Source: Cercospora beticola
Lineage: Eukaryota; Ascomycota; Dothideomycetes; Mycosphaerellales; Mycosphaerellaceae
Assembly: GCF_033473495.1 (NCBI RefSeq)
Contig: NC_088939.1
Span: forward strand, 3,534,001 to 3,598,000
DNA length: 64,000 nucleotides
Direction: 5' to 3'
In this document: positions 22,451-35,500 of the stretch, piece after piece
How the letters are laid out: every line of letters begins with the position of its first letter
Numbering within the stretch: the stretch's first letter is position 1
Position numbers and translations under genes: made by a program
The notes under the pieces: generated by a model
The model's input: the letters and a program-made list of their open reading frames with translations, nothing else
Told to the model about the DNA's origin: nothing
Database searches by the model: none

Positions 22451-22599
22451 CTTAGAACTAAGTCGCGTATCTAAGGCTCTAAACTTAATAAATAAAGGAC
22501 ATACGAATAAGGAAGGTACCTATAATAAACACCTCTATACTCTCGAGGACCTAAAGTATAGTAACTATATAGTGCTTACTAGCTATATTAGCAACGCTA

Positions 22600-25500
22600 T
22601 AGCAATAAGTAGGACAAAACTAAAAGTAAAGACTCTTCTTAATACTAGTACTTTATCCCTATTCGTCTTACCCTCTTTTATTAAAGCGTATAAAATTAAA
22701 GATATATTCGCCCTATAGGCCCTAAAGCGACTCCGCCTCGCTAACGGCTATATTAAAACAATAATATATATAGCTCGCCTTAGCCTAACTATCGGTACCT
22801 ATATAGACGAAGAATACTACTATATTATAGAACTTAGAACCTATAATATAGTCCTAGGCATAATATAGTTCTATAATTATAACTCGGAACTAAAGTTCGG
22901 CGAGGATACGATAGCCTTTAACTCGTTAAACTGTTACCTTAACTATAACTAAGAAGGTATAGTCTATAAACTCCTTATTAAAGATAGGAAGCTATACGAC
23001 CCGCCTAACGTCTCTAGTATATCTATAAGTAATATTAAGCGGGTTAGCGCGCAGGCCTTTCTTAAGATAGCAAAGTACGTACTTACTAACGAAGACATTT
23101 TCGTAATATAGCTATACGAGTTTCGAGAAAGGGAAGAATACCTCTTAGTAATAACGGTAGTACTACTAGAGGAGTTAAGAACTATAAACCCCGACGATAT
23201 AGAGAAATTTATAAATAATAGTAGTAAAACCGATCCGAAGGACAAGCTATTGCCTACGTATTACTAGTTTGTATACGTCTTCTACTATAAAGCAGACTTT
23301 AAGATACTAGACTATAAACCTTCTAACTATACTATTTAATTATAAGAGAGTTCTAACCTGCCGTATAAGAAGGCTTACGCGATAAGCCTAGAACAGCTCG
23401 TAGTTATAAAGAAATATATTAATAACGAGCTAGCTAAAGGAACAATTAAAGAATTATTATCTAGTACCTCGTCGCCCCTACTAATCGTCCGTAAGCTAGG
23501 TAGAGGACTAAGAGTATATATTAACTATAGAGCTCTTAACGCTCTAACGATTAAGGATAGGTACCCGATACTATTAATCCGCGAGACACTAGACCGATTA
23601 GCAAAGGCGCGTTAGTTTACTAAGCTCGATATTATTATAGTATTTAATAACATCCGTATAAAGAAAGGAGATAAATAGATAATAGCATTTATTATACGAT
23701 ATAGTCTATACTAGTATAAGGTCCTACTATTCGGCCTATATAACGGCTCTAGTACTTTCTAGCGATACCTAAATAGTATCTTAAGGAAGTTCCTAGACGA
23801 ATTCGTCGTCGTATACTTCGATAATATCCTTATCTACTCTAAGGACGAGGAATTATATAAGTAATATATATCTAAGGTACTTTAGGCTCTAAGCGATATA
23901 GGTCTACCTATCGATATTAATAAATACGAATTCTATATATATCGCGTTAAGTTCCTCGGGTTAATTATTACTACTAAGGGGATCGAGATAGACCTAGCTA
24001 AAGTAGAAGCTATTCTAAACTAGGAATAACTAAAGAACGCTAAAGATATCCTAGTATTCCTAGGATTTATAGGCTTCTACTAGAGATTTATCTATAACTT
24101 TATAGGTACTATTAAATGCCTTATAGAGTTAACTAGAAAAGAAGCGTTATAGATATAGATAGATGCCTACGCTACTATATTTAATAGACTAAAGGCTAAG
24201 TTCGCCTCTATACTAATTCTATTATATTTTATTCTAGGCCTTCTAACTTAGGTCGAAATAGACGCCTCCGATTATATTACTATAGGTATATTGTCGCAAC
24301 TCTACTCTAACGGTATTCTTCGACTAGTCGCTTACTTCTCTAAGAAGATAACCCTAGAAGAGTATAATTACGATATCTACGATAAGGAGCTCTTAGTAGT
24401 AATTAAGACGTTTAAAGAATAGTAGCCGGAATTAATAGGTGTCGACTATATTAAAGTGCTCTTAGATTATAAGAATCTAGAATAGTTTATAACTACGAAG
24501 TAGCTAAACCGCCGACAAGCGCGATAGGCTAAATTCCTTTTATAGTTTAACTTTAAGATTACGTACTAACTCGGGAAACAAGGCGAGAAGCCTAATAGTT
24601 TAACGCGACGTTCTTAGGATTTGCTAGAGGGCGTTAACGACCCTAGGCTATAATACTAGTTTTAGACTATACTTAAGCTAGGCAATCTCGATATTATTAA
24701 GAAAGTAGAAGAAAATAAAGATATAGTTATAGCGTTCGCTATTACGATTACGTAGGACTATAACGACTACGAAGATCTTGCCGCTTATATACGTATACGA
24801 GCGTAGGCCTAAGCGGAGACCGACGAAGTTAACGAACCGATACTAGGCGATAGCCTGCCTCTAGAAACCCCGCTCGCAGATAGTCTAGTAGTTAAAGAGA
24901 ACGACGACGACGATAATTACCTAGTCGCTAAGGACGACGACTACTTAGTAGTAGGAACGGAAGATATAGGAATTACCGTACTATCCCTAGATAGGGGAGA
25001 AACGACTACTACGTCTAATCTCTTATAGGAAGCTTACGATTCGAACGCTATTAAGAAATACCTTAATTAACTCCGAAGTAACCTAAACTCCGGCGCCTCT
25101 AACTAATAGATTAAATAATAGAAGATTATAGTATTAGAATATACGATCTAAGATAGGAAATTATATATAGGTAGCAATCTATATATCTCCGACTATAAGA
25201 ATCTAAGAATATACGTAGTTAAACTATATTACGATAGTCCTACGGCCGGTTATTAAGGCATCTACTGTACTTTTAAACTCCTACAGAGATAGTATTACTA
25301 TTAGCCGACTATAGTAAGAGATATAGCTACCTTCCTTAGAGGTTATTATATCTATAAATATAGCAACTCTTCGAGACTCTCCTACTAAGGAATACTATCT
25401 ACGATACGTATGCCTCTAGACGTTTAGAAGCAAGTTTTAGTAGATTTTATCGTAGAATTGCTAAAGTCTAAAAGCCGCATCGATAAGGTTACCTATTAGT

Positions 25501-26560
25501 ATATTATAATAGTAACCGATATACTTTTAAAACAGGTCTATTTTATCCTAACTAATAGCTTAGATAGCGACTATTCCGCTTAGCTATTCTATCGCTACGT
25601 ATTTTTACTATATAGAGTGCCTAAGGTTATCGTTTCGGACCGTAGTATATAGTAGGTTAGCGCGTTCTTCTACTACCTCTATATACGGCTTAGTATTATA
25701 TAGAATATCTCTACTGCCTTCTATTCTAAGACTAATAGCTAATCTAAGCGCACTAACTAGACACTCGAGTAGTACCTTCGCGTATACGTTAACTACTAGC
25801 AGGACGACTAGGTCGACTAGTTGCCTAACGCCGAGTTCGTATTAAACAACTACGTAAACGTAAGTACGGGCATAACTCTTTTCTTTACTAATACCGGTAG
25901 GTATCTAAATATAACTATAGTAGTAGCTCCCCGTCTATAGGTTATAGTATAATAAGTGCCTTAGCTTAATAATACTAACGAGTTCGCTAATACTCTTGCT
26001 ACGATTAACGACTTCCTCTAAGTAGTCCTAGAAGAACTTCGAGCTGCTTATTAGTTCTCTTAGTAGTAAACGACCGAATACTCGAACGCGTACCGATCGC
26101 TATCTCCTTAGTATCGCCTAGGCGATAAAGTCTAGCTCGATACGCGATATATTAAGACTAAACGACTAAGCAAGAAGCTTAACTCGAAGTAGCTTAGCCT
26201 ATTTAAGGTAGTTAAGAAGATCGGGCACCGGATATACGAGCTTAAACTTACGTAAGGAATAAGGATATATAATATGTTCTATATAAGCCTATTATAGCCT
26301 ACCTATAGAGGAATAGTAGGATAGTAGGCTCTACCTATATACCTAGTTATCGTCGAACGTAACGGCGATAGTTTAGAGGAATAGGAAGTTTAAGGAGTAC
26401 TCGACGCGAAAGTTTATTAGCATACGCTTAACTATAAGGTACTATAGATAGATAGTACGTCGTCTTAGATAAAATAGAGTTAGATCCTCCCCGGTAGTAA
26501 GGAGTTAGTATCGGCCTTTTATAATAGGTATCCTAATAAACTACGACTACCTATATTACT
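22600..26560 (+). pseudogene. Gypsy-1 pol (PR-RT-RH-INT-chromodomain), RIP-destroyed
   Basis: Protease-like start (KTLLNTSTLSLFVLPS, about 22630). Reverse transcriptase begins with SPLLIVRKLGRGLRVYINYR and carries YFDNILIYSK at about 23811-23840, the family's YxDDILIYS with one Asp codon changed. RNase H shows [17 protein letters not shown] (about 24250). Integrase has DFIVELLKS (about 25440), a VSDRSIQQVSAFF block (about 25640) and the NAEFVLNN segment (about 25830). The tail (RIYELKL, then EGVLDAKV and NYKV) is the chromodomain region at about 26380-26550. Dozens of TAG/TAA codons interrupt it. Confidence 0.82.
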
Positions 26561-26917
26561 TAATAGTCCGATAGAAACTAGCCTAGCGGCACTAATAATC
26601 TAATATAGTCCCTCTAACGAGCCGAGTACTATAAATTAATACGATAAGTCTCTAGTAATAATATTAAGGTAGCCTAGTAAACTGCTTTATAGGTCTATAC
26701 TACTTTAAGAGCCTCTGCGCGACACCGCGAAGGTTACCGCCGTACGCACGATATAGGTTAGGCTCGGTAGTGCGTATAATAACCTTAGCTTAGTTACTAC
26801 GCGCTTCGGCGGCATCGTCCCTATAGATACTAATACGTTTACTATTATAAACTATAGATAGACGTACGTTACGACTACGCCGTATACTATTCTAAATATC
26901 GTAGGAGCTCCTTCTTC

Positions 26918-26931
26918 CGGAGAGAGGGTAC
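26918..26931 (+). other. Gypsy-1 polypurine tract
   Basis: A purine-rich GGAGAGAGGGTAC directly before the 3' LTR at 26932, the expected primer site for plus-strand DNA synthesis. Confidence 0.75.
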
Positions 26932-27099
26932 TATTACGAAACGTAACCCGTTTACTTAATACCTAAGGCATCTATTTACTTCTTAGCGCTTAGCGCCCTC
27001 GTTTCTAGTATTTAGTCTCTCGCGCCTCCGCGCCTCTCTTAGGTACCTCGTACGACTACTCGTCTCTCTATCTATATACCCGTTCTTATAGTTATAATA
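26932..27099 (+). repeat. Gypsy-1 3' LTR, 168 bp
   Basis: Matches 19575-19742 over the full 168 bases except two C/T positions; at both it keeps C where the 5' LTR has T. Confidence 0.92.
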
Positions 27100-27104
27100 A
27101 AAAG
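27100..27104 (+). repeat. Target-site duplication AAAAG, right copy (Gypsy-1)
   Basis: Directly follows the 3' LTR of Gypsy-1 and equals 19570-19574. Confidence 0.9.
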
Positions 27105-30100
27105 TAATTTTTCGCCTCTATATATAAATTTCGTAGAAATATCTCCGCTTATAGGTAACGAAATAGTATATATACTATAGACTTAGAAGCTACGAGTACG
27201 TAATTAAAGAGAAGCGCGATAAGTCGTCTCTAAGAAAATTAGTAGTAAGCTATATAAAGTAGAATAGCTCTATACTATAAGAAGTAGTACTATACTAATA
27301 GGAATTTCTAGTATACTCTTCTAAGCTATTCGTATAAGCAAAATATAATATACTAAATATAGAGCTTTATATTTAGTATTCGGATTTACTATATAATAAG
27401 AAGTAACTACCTTACTTATAGTATAATATTTAATATATAAGTAACTTTAAGGAGTTAACGCTAATATAGTTAATATTTTATTACTCGAGAAAAGCTAACT
27501 AGCTAGTTTCCTATAAATTCCGAGTCTACTACTCTAGATCGTAATAGTACTAGCTAATAAATAGAGCTATCGCCTATAAAAGATAACTATAGATATCTAT
27601 AAATACTTATAGAGGCTAACGTAACTATTAATAATATATTTCTAGCGAGATAATTAGAGGCTCTATACCTAGAAATATACTTTTATAGAGAGGGACTCTA
27701 TTTATAGTATTAGAGTATCTAGTATAATCGTAAGTTACGAATCTATAGGAGGCTCTACTAGTATCGTAATATTCTATATAGAGTAAGCGAATAACTTCTC
27801 TCTAAATATAGTAACTTTCGGAATCCTCGCTATACTATAGGTCTTATAGTACTCGAGTCGCTAATACTACTAGTCGTACTACTCGTTTCGGTTTAAGTTA
27901 CTATTATTATAGCCTTCTATTAGTTATATAGATAGATAGATAGATAACTCTTATACGCTAGTCTACCTCTTTTAACTAGAGTAAGTAGTACGCCCTATAT
28001 TTTTCGTAGGTAGAAAAGCCCTCGTACTAGTACTCCGGTAGAAAAACCTCCTCGTATCTTTATATTCTATAGCAAGCTCTATATAGCCTACCGCTTCTAT
28101 AGTTTCTAGTTCTCCTTAGGACAATTTATATTATCTTAATAGTTTATTAGATCCTTTATAATATAGTTTTCCTTAGTTATTTCTTATATTATTAAGTACT
28201 TAGAAGCCCGATCCTCTTGCCTACTAGCTTAGGGACTCTAGCCTATATATATAGTCTTTGTCCCTATACTAGTATCTATATTAATCCTATATCTAACTCT
28301 TTCTTACTAGTTCCTAGAGTAGGTATCTCCCTATATAAATCCTACTTAGATTTTAACCTTTCTTAGTATCTAGTTATATAATCTATATCTAGAGAAATTC
28401 TAGTTTTTATAGAATATCTAGAATAGTAGTAGGTGTCTTTATAGGCAGCTCTAAGTATAGTATAGAGTTAGATAGCTTATATTAGATACTCTGCCTTTAG
28501 ACTTAAGGTTTCTAGAAGGTTCTAGAGTAGGAGACTAGTCTGCTCTAGAGTCTCCTATTCGGATAAAAGGCTCCTAGTAGCTAATTATTCTAGTATCTAT
28601 AGAGGTACTACTATTCCTTTCTTCTGTTTTTGCTATCCTTGCTCTTTCTTATTAAAGCCTTTCCTTAGGTATACTTAGTTCCTCCTCTTTAGCCTATTTA
28701 GAGCCTAGGTTACTACTCTAGCCTCTAGACCTATAGTAGTATTTACTACTTAGAAGAGCTATCCCGTAGTCGAGCATTAGAATCTTATAGTAGTTATACT
28801 GCGCTAGCGTCGTCTTCGTATTCTTAGGAGCTCTCTAATTTCCCTAGGTCGAAATTCTAGACTTTTTATCGCTTTCTTCCTATCTCTATAGGTGTCTAGC
28901 CGCCCTATACTTTGCTAGTATAGCCGAAGCTATCTATTTCTACCTACGACCGCGTAGAGGTATATAATAGGACTTCGTAGGCGTTTAATATATATAGTTA
29001 GCGCGGATTAATAGTACGAGTTATACTACTCGTAGCTCTTATAATATCGGTCTAAGGCGCGAGTCTCTAGTAGATAGTATACGTATCTTATATAATATAA
29101 TAAGAAAGGTAATTATACTAGAATACTACTAAGCTTATATACTAGAGAATAAGATTTCGCTATATATTACTAATAAGACCTATAGTTCTTTAGCGACTAA
29201 TCTATTCTATATTAGAATAGAATCTACTACTACTATCTAGAGCTTCTCTATTACCTCTATAGAAGTAGTAAGATTTTACTATATACTCGAATCCTATAAG
29301 TCTACTAAGCGTAGATAGTCTACTACGTAGCTAATTATCTATTACGGGAGTAGTAGTAGAGACTATAACTCTATATATAGTATTCTCTAGTCTACGAAAA
29401 AGTAGTATACTAGTCTTCGAGTCTTTAATTAGTAACTCTAGCTAGTTAAGACCTATAGGTACTTATAGATAGAAAAGCTTCTCTAGTCCTATTAGGCCGG
29501 GCGCTACGAAGGCTTTATCGGTAAATACTAGGCTTAAGAGGAGTATCTATAAGTAGAGAAGGAGATAGAGTTCGCTCGAGATATCTAGAATCCTAAACGT
29601 ATTCCTAAGATATATATTAGTAATATAGATTATATCTTTATATACTAATAATAGTATAGTAGTACTATATACGTATCTTTTAAGCCTAGGTAACCTTTAG
29701 TATATTTAAACGTTAGCTTAATTAGAAGCTATAGCTATTCGCTTTCTATAGGATCTCGAAGAAGCGTAAGCTTAAAGTATTCGTACTAGAGTCCTAGGAG
29801 TATATCTAGCTAGTTACTAGTAATATCTATAAGCTAAAGAATTAAAGCGAGTTATACTCTTAATTACTCGTAGTCGAGCGTAAACTTAGGCGACGTCTAT
29901 AATATTTTTAGTAGTTTAAATTTATTCTTAGCTTATATAATCGGCTTTAGTCTCTTCTCTATTTATAATTAGAATTCCTACGCTAGACGTTACCGGACCT
30001 ATAGTATATAAGCAGTATAGACCGGGCTAGGATAAGAGTATTAATACTATACGTATACTATATATTTAACTTTTAATTATAGAGTCGATTATAATATAGC

Positions 30101-30939
30101 CTATCTTAATCTTCTATAAAATATAGAAGATATTCTAGTATATCTATAGAGTACTTACGCTTTATAGAGTCTCGTATCTCTATTCTAGTAACTAGTAAAA
30201 GAATAAGTAGACGATAGCAATAGGTATTTCCTATAACGTTTCGTAGGTATCTTTTCTAGTTATCTAATAATATCTATATTTATTAGCTTAGTAAGGTACT
30301 CTAAACTACGTTATAATTTACTCGCGCTACTAACGTACTTATACTATAATCGTTTTACCTAGCTCTATAGCTACTCGCTTTCTTTAGTATAAATCTTTCG
30401 TATATATACTATCTCGTCGAACTTCTCTTCTATATACCTAAAGCGCTCTATCTAAGAGAGCGAAGTAGAATCTTCTACTATATAGCTTATAACTAGAAGG
30501 ACTCTACTATAGGTTAAAATTACGTTAAGTATAGTACTATATACTAATCGTCTCGCGATTTCTTATAGTAGAATAACTATATAGGCCGACTAGTAGAGTA
30601 CTATATAAGTATAGTAAATATAGAGGAATAATAAATATTAGTATAAGTCCGGCCTACTAGTACTCTAACGAACGGCGATCTAGCGCCTTTATATACCTCG
30701 AAAGAATAGAAGAGAGAAGGAGTAATTAATATAAATATAGAGAAATAGCGAGGCGCGCGCTCTACTAGCTAATATATAAGGCCTACTACTAGTATAAAAG
30801 TTAGTTAACTATAAGAGTTAAGGAGTAGTAGGCCGTAGTATTAGCTAAATTATATCGAGGCGATCGAGCGGCGAAATAGTACTCTAATTTATATATATTT
30901 ACGTTCCGAGTCGAGCGCGATTTCGCTCTTCTCTTATTT
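27100..30939. mobile_element. Unidentified RIP-mutated repeat, right part
   Basis: It resumes with AAAAGTAATTTTTCGCC directly after Gypsy-1. It is CpG-containing and lacks CpA/TpG. Plus-strand frames with TAG as Gln look protein-like in places (for example near 27200-27900 and around 29740-29870), but I could not name a family. No LTR is visible. Its right edge is the truncated copia copy at about 30940. It might be a DNA transposon or several old fragments. Confidence 0.45.
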
Positions 30940-31712
30940 AATTCTATAAATTCTAAGAAGCTTATATAGACTAAAGTAAGTAGTAAGAGACTAGAATAAA
31001 CTCTATATCTTAAAGTTAAAATAGATTAGGTTTATATAAATAGAAATAGACCTATATCTTCTTATTTACTAGGAAAGGAATATTCTAATCCTAACCTATA
31101 TAGATAATATTCTAATCGTAGTACTAAAGCTAGAAGATATACTTTAGTTTAAGGAATAGCTAGGTAAGATATTTAAGATTAAAGATCTTAGAGAACTAAA
31201 GAAAATCCTTAGAATAAAGTTAATAAGAGATAGATAAGCTAGAATTCTAAAGCTTAATTAGAAATACTTTATCTAGAAGAACCTTATAAAGCTAGAAATA
31301 ACTAAGGAAATAGCTAACCTAACTCTCTTACTAATAGATAGTTATAATAGCTTAAAACTAATAGGCTTATATAATAAGAAAGAGAATAAAATAGAGTACT
31401 AAAGCTAAACTAGTACCTAGATATAGCTTATAGTTATAATAAGACTAGATATTACTTTCTTTCTTAGAAAGTTAAGCTTATATATTTTAGACTTAACTAA
31501 GAGATATATATAAGCTCTAAAGAAACTAGTAAGATACCTAAAGTTATCCTAAAACTTAGGATTAATATTTAGAAGAAATAGAGGAAGCCTAATAGAATAT
31601 TTAGACTCTAACTTTATAATAGATAAAGTAGATAGAGTTTTAATTCTTAGGAGTATTTTCTTCCTTTATAGAGCTCTAGTTTCTTAAATAAGTAGGAAGT
31701 AAAAGTCTATTA
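30940..31712 (+). mobile_element. Copia-2 (host copy), left part: RT C-terminus to RNase H
   Basis: It starts inside reverse transcriptase (ILRSLYRLKQ) and carries the active-site segment TYIDNILII (family YVDDILI) and the RNase H start SLIEYLDSN. The frame is cut at 31712 by Copia-3 and resumes at 45036 with the next RNase H codons. The 5' half of this copy, including its 5' LTR, is missing, so it was truncated before or during insertion next to the unidentified repeat. Confidence 0.85.
31708..31712 (+). repeat. Target-site duplication TATTA, left copy (Copia-3)
   Basis: TATTA precedes the 5' LTR of Copia-3 and recurs at 45036-45040 after its 3' LTR. The uninterrupted target can be seen in the related copy at about 239-250. 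Confidence 0.88.
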
Positions 31713-31942
31713 TATTAGAAAGTATAGTCTAGTTAGATATTCTAAGAGATACTTTAGAGATTAGGATTAGATAACTTAGGTTATATAATATTAGGTTATA
31801 TAACTTAGCTAATACCTATCTTAGGAGTAAGATATAACCTATAACTAACTAATATAATTAACTCGGTTAGTTCCTACTTATTATCTCTACTTCTACTATA
31901 TTATACCTATCCGACAAGTGCCTACGAGAATATAATTCTATA
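31713..31942 (+). repeat. Copia-3 5' LTR, 230 bp
   Basis: Starts TATTAGAAAG and ends AATTCTATA. By my count it differs from the 3' LTR at seven positions, all transitions. Confidence 0.9.
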
Positions 31943-31957
31943 GGTTATAAGCCCGAG
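31943..31957 (+). other. Copia-3 primer-binding site (probable)
   Basis: GGTTATAAGCCCGAG directly follows the 5' LTR. It resembles the TGGTTATCAGAGC-type site complementary to initiator-Met tRNA used by many copia elements, with RIP changes. Confidence 0.5.
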
Positions 31958-32509
31958 TTTATAGAGAGGCCCTAAGTAGAAAGAGTTAGCCTTCTTATCC
32001 TTAAAGTAATACGTATTACCTCTTATAGGACCTATAGTATTAACTAGATAGAGAAGTAGGAAAAGAGTATAAGAGAGACTAGAGGCATATCCTATCTATA
32101 CTACCTTAAAGCTTTAGAAGATTCTAGTTATAAGCTAGAAGTCCCTAAAAGGTAAGTAAGATAGAGAAAAGCCTAGTAAGGTATACTCTACTTTAAAAGA
32201 GAGGTATACTAAAGAAGTATAAAGAGGAAAGGATTAGCCTTAGACTATAGTACCTAAGTAGATAAGACTAGGCCTAAGTACTAAGTACTACTAATACCTT
32301 AGAACTAGCTAGTAGTACTCTTCTAAGAAAGTAGATCTTTTAGAGGTTCTCTATCTAAGAACCTAACTAACTCCTATAAGAGAGAAGAGTCCTTAGATAC
32401 CTTAGCTAAGAGAGAAGAGTTTTAGTAACTAGAGAAAGTAGAAATCTAGAAGCTACTAATTAGATTAAAAGAGCTTATATTTCTAGAGTTTAGATTTGTT
32501 TATTTAATT

Positions 32510-35500
32510 TTATAGAAATAGATTTAATAAGTAAATTAGATAGAAGAAGAATACTAATCCTAATAAAGGAGAACTAGAGACTATAGTTTAAGCTATAGAA
32601 GAATATACTTAGAGAAAAAGAAATCTTCTAGATAATCTTAGACTTAAAGGGATTATTAGTACCTACTCTAGCTAAATCTAAAGTATATTAGGCTTTATTA
32701 AGTAAAGGGAAAGGTACTATATTTTTAGAGTTTAGCCTAAAATAGTAGAAGGATAATATAAAGGCAATCTATATCCTAATAGAAAGTCTTTATATAGATA
32801 ACTAAAATAAGGTAATAGATAAGACAAGAGTATATAATATCTAAATAGAGCTATATAGGAAATATAGCAAAGTCTAATAGATATATATAATAGCTATTAT
32901 CTAAGAATTTATAATCTTTAAAATAGAACTAGAGGATATAATTAGGAAATTATAGGTCTACCTTAGTAATCTTAGAAGGAGGATTATAGAGATTAACTAG
33001 AGGGAGTTATACTATAAAACTCCTAATATAAGGATTAAGTATCTACTCTTTATACTTCTAGCTAAGTATAAGAGTATAAGATAGACTATCTAAGCTTAGA
33101 AGGACTTAGACTCTAAAGAAATCCTCTAACTCCTTAAAGTAGAGGAGTTAATATAGTATAGATACTAGTTATAAGAAATAGTAATATTTGCTAAGAGAAG
33201 AGGGATCTAAAGTATAAAGCTAAAATACTACCTCTATAAGAAGAAGTATTTTAGAGATATTACTAAGTATCTATACCTTAATAAAGCTAAGAGAACTATT
33301 AACTTAAGACAGGCTAGTAGAGTAGAGAAGAGAAGAATACTACCTAGAGAGAGTATATTTAGGAGGAGATCTTTACTAGATAGAGAAGTATTAAAAGAAA
33401 TAGTAAAGAAACTTAACCTAAAAGTCTAATCCCTTAAGAAGAGATAAAGCTTAAGGAAGTTTTCTAAGAAAGTATATACTACCTAAGAAGATATAGAACC
33501 TTCTATAGTATCTAAAGTATCTTAATCTCTATTAGAGGATAATAATATTAATAAAGTTATATACTTAACTATAGAAGCAAAAGGCAAGTATATACTATTA
33601 AGATAGCTACTTAACTCCTATACTTTATTATATATAACTAACTAAGAATTACTTTTTAGAGAACTAAAACCTCTTTAGAGGAAAAAGTAGATTAAAGTTA
33701 GAGGTAGCTATCTAATAGCTATATATATAGGAGATATAGTAATAGATAGAAGAAGAGGAAAGTAGATTATTCTTAAAAATATTCTCTTTATACCTAGTCT
33801 AGGAGTAAATCTTGTTTCTTAGAGCTAATTTAGCTAGTAGTATAGTATTTAACTACTAAAATTTATACTTATTTTATTATCTAGGAAACTAGTTATCTAG
33901 ATAAAACTATTAGGAAGAGTACTATTTATTAAAGAGATTAATAATATATTATAGGAGCTTGCAATATTATGCTTTAATTAAAAACAAAAGAATAAAGTCT
34001 ATACTTTTAAAGCCTAGGAAAAGACCTAAGAATAGTAGAAGCTTTAGTATAGGAGACTTATATATTTTAGAGAGGGTCTTCTTAGAAACCTATATAAGGT
34101 ATCTAACTTAAAGGTTTAGATTTCTATTCTAAAGGAATACTAACCTTATAGAGTATATTCCTTAGTAAAGATAAAGAAATATAGAGGGAAAGAAACTAAA
34201 AGGAAACTATAAAGGTTGTCTCTAGTTTCTATTAATATCTATAGTCCTTTGTCTATCTTAAGATTAGGATATAAATAGTAGCTTAAGATTATTAATAACT
34301 TCTTAAGAAAGAAATAGACTTTCCTAATAAAGTCTGGAGAAGATATACTAAGTATCCTTAGAGACTAGAAAGTAAAAGCTAAGCTATAATCGGGAAATCC
34401 CCTCTAGATTATAAGGAGTAATAGAGCAAGAGAGCTTCTTACTATACTAAAGTAGTAGGAGAAGGAATATAGAATTTCCTTCTATATAACTAAAGTATAT
34501 AACTCTATCTAGAATAGAGTAGTTAAGAGGTTAATCTAAACCTCTAAAGACTATATAAGAGCAATACTAGAAGATGCCTATATACCTATTAAATTCTAGC
34601 TAGAAGCCTTAGTAGCCTATATAGTTATTAGAAATTCCCTTCCTAATAGCCTAGAAATTAATAGATTTAAAGTATTACCTAAGGAAGCCTTTTTAGGTAT
34701 TTAACTCTTAGTATTATACTTTAGAGTTTAGAGTTATAAAGTAGTAGTCTATATAGATCCTAAGTCCTAGCTAGTAGAGATAAGATTAGATAAACTAATA
34801 AATAGAAGTAAAGATACTGTATTTATTAGGTATATTCCTAATACTACTAAAATATAGCTCTTCTAGGAGCCTAATATAAGAGCTATTAAAGCCTATAATA
34901 CTACTACTTAGTTTAAGTATAAGAAAGAAGGAGATATAGAGCTAAATATTCCTAAGCTTAATTAGATAAGTAGTATACCTATTAGAAACCTAGTTAGTAG
35001 ACCTCTAAAGAAGCTAATAGTAGTTATACCTTCTATAGCTACTATACCTATAGCTATAGTAACTAAACCTATAGGTCCTAGCTAAATACTCTTTATATAG
35101 TTACTACCTCTACTAAAGAATAAGGAGGAGTACTAGAGAATAGAGGATCTAGAAGAAGAAAACTCTAGGGAACTATAACTCTAGTAGGAGAAAAGTAGAA
35201 CTACTAAACTACCTAAGCTAAGCTAGGAAGTTAATAGATAAGCTAGTCCTAGTACTAGTAGAAGACTACGTTCTAAAGTAAAAGGATTAAATATTATATA
35301 GTAGGACCTATAAGGAAATAGAGATTAGGAGAGGAACTAAGACTAAACTTATAGCTAAAAGAGAAGGAGATCTATCTTAGATAAAGAATTAGGCCTAGAG
35401 CTAAAAGCTTATAGTATAGTAATAAGATAAGTACTTTAGAAGAGATAGAGAGAATATAGATAGAAGAAGGAGCCTAGTACTAAGTATTATAAGGCATTCC

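Larger units (their letters stand above)
19575..27099 (+). mobile_element. Gypsy-1: complete Ty3/gypsy chromovirus, RIP-mutated
   Basis: A 7525-bp element bounded by two 168-bp LTRs and a perfect 5-bp duplication. Domain order on the plus strand is Gag, protease, reverse transcriptase, RNase H, integrase and a chromodomain-like tail, which is the chromovirus order. The polypurine tract GGAGAGAGGGTAC lies directly before the 3' LTR. Stops are TAG or TAA throughout, from RIP, so it is non-autonomous today. It sits inside an unidentified repeat. Confidence 0.92.

Noticed and set aside
22964..23245. 93-codon open frame on the minus strand
   Set aside because: It lies opposite the protease-RT region of Gypsy-1 and is Ser/Leu-rich in the way expected of a complement shadow in RIP DNA.
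27930..27950. Short GATA tandem (ATAGATAGATAGATAG) as a CRISPR-like or regulatory array
   Set aside because: Only a handful of 4-base units with no spacer structure; an ordinary microsatellite in AT-rich DNA.
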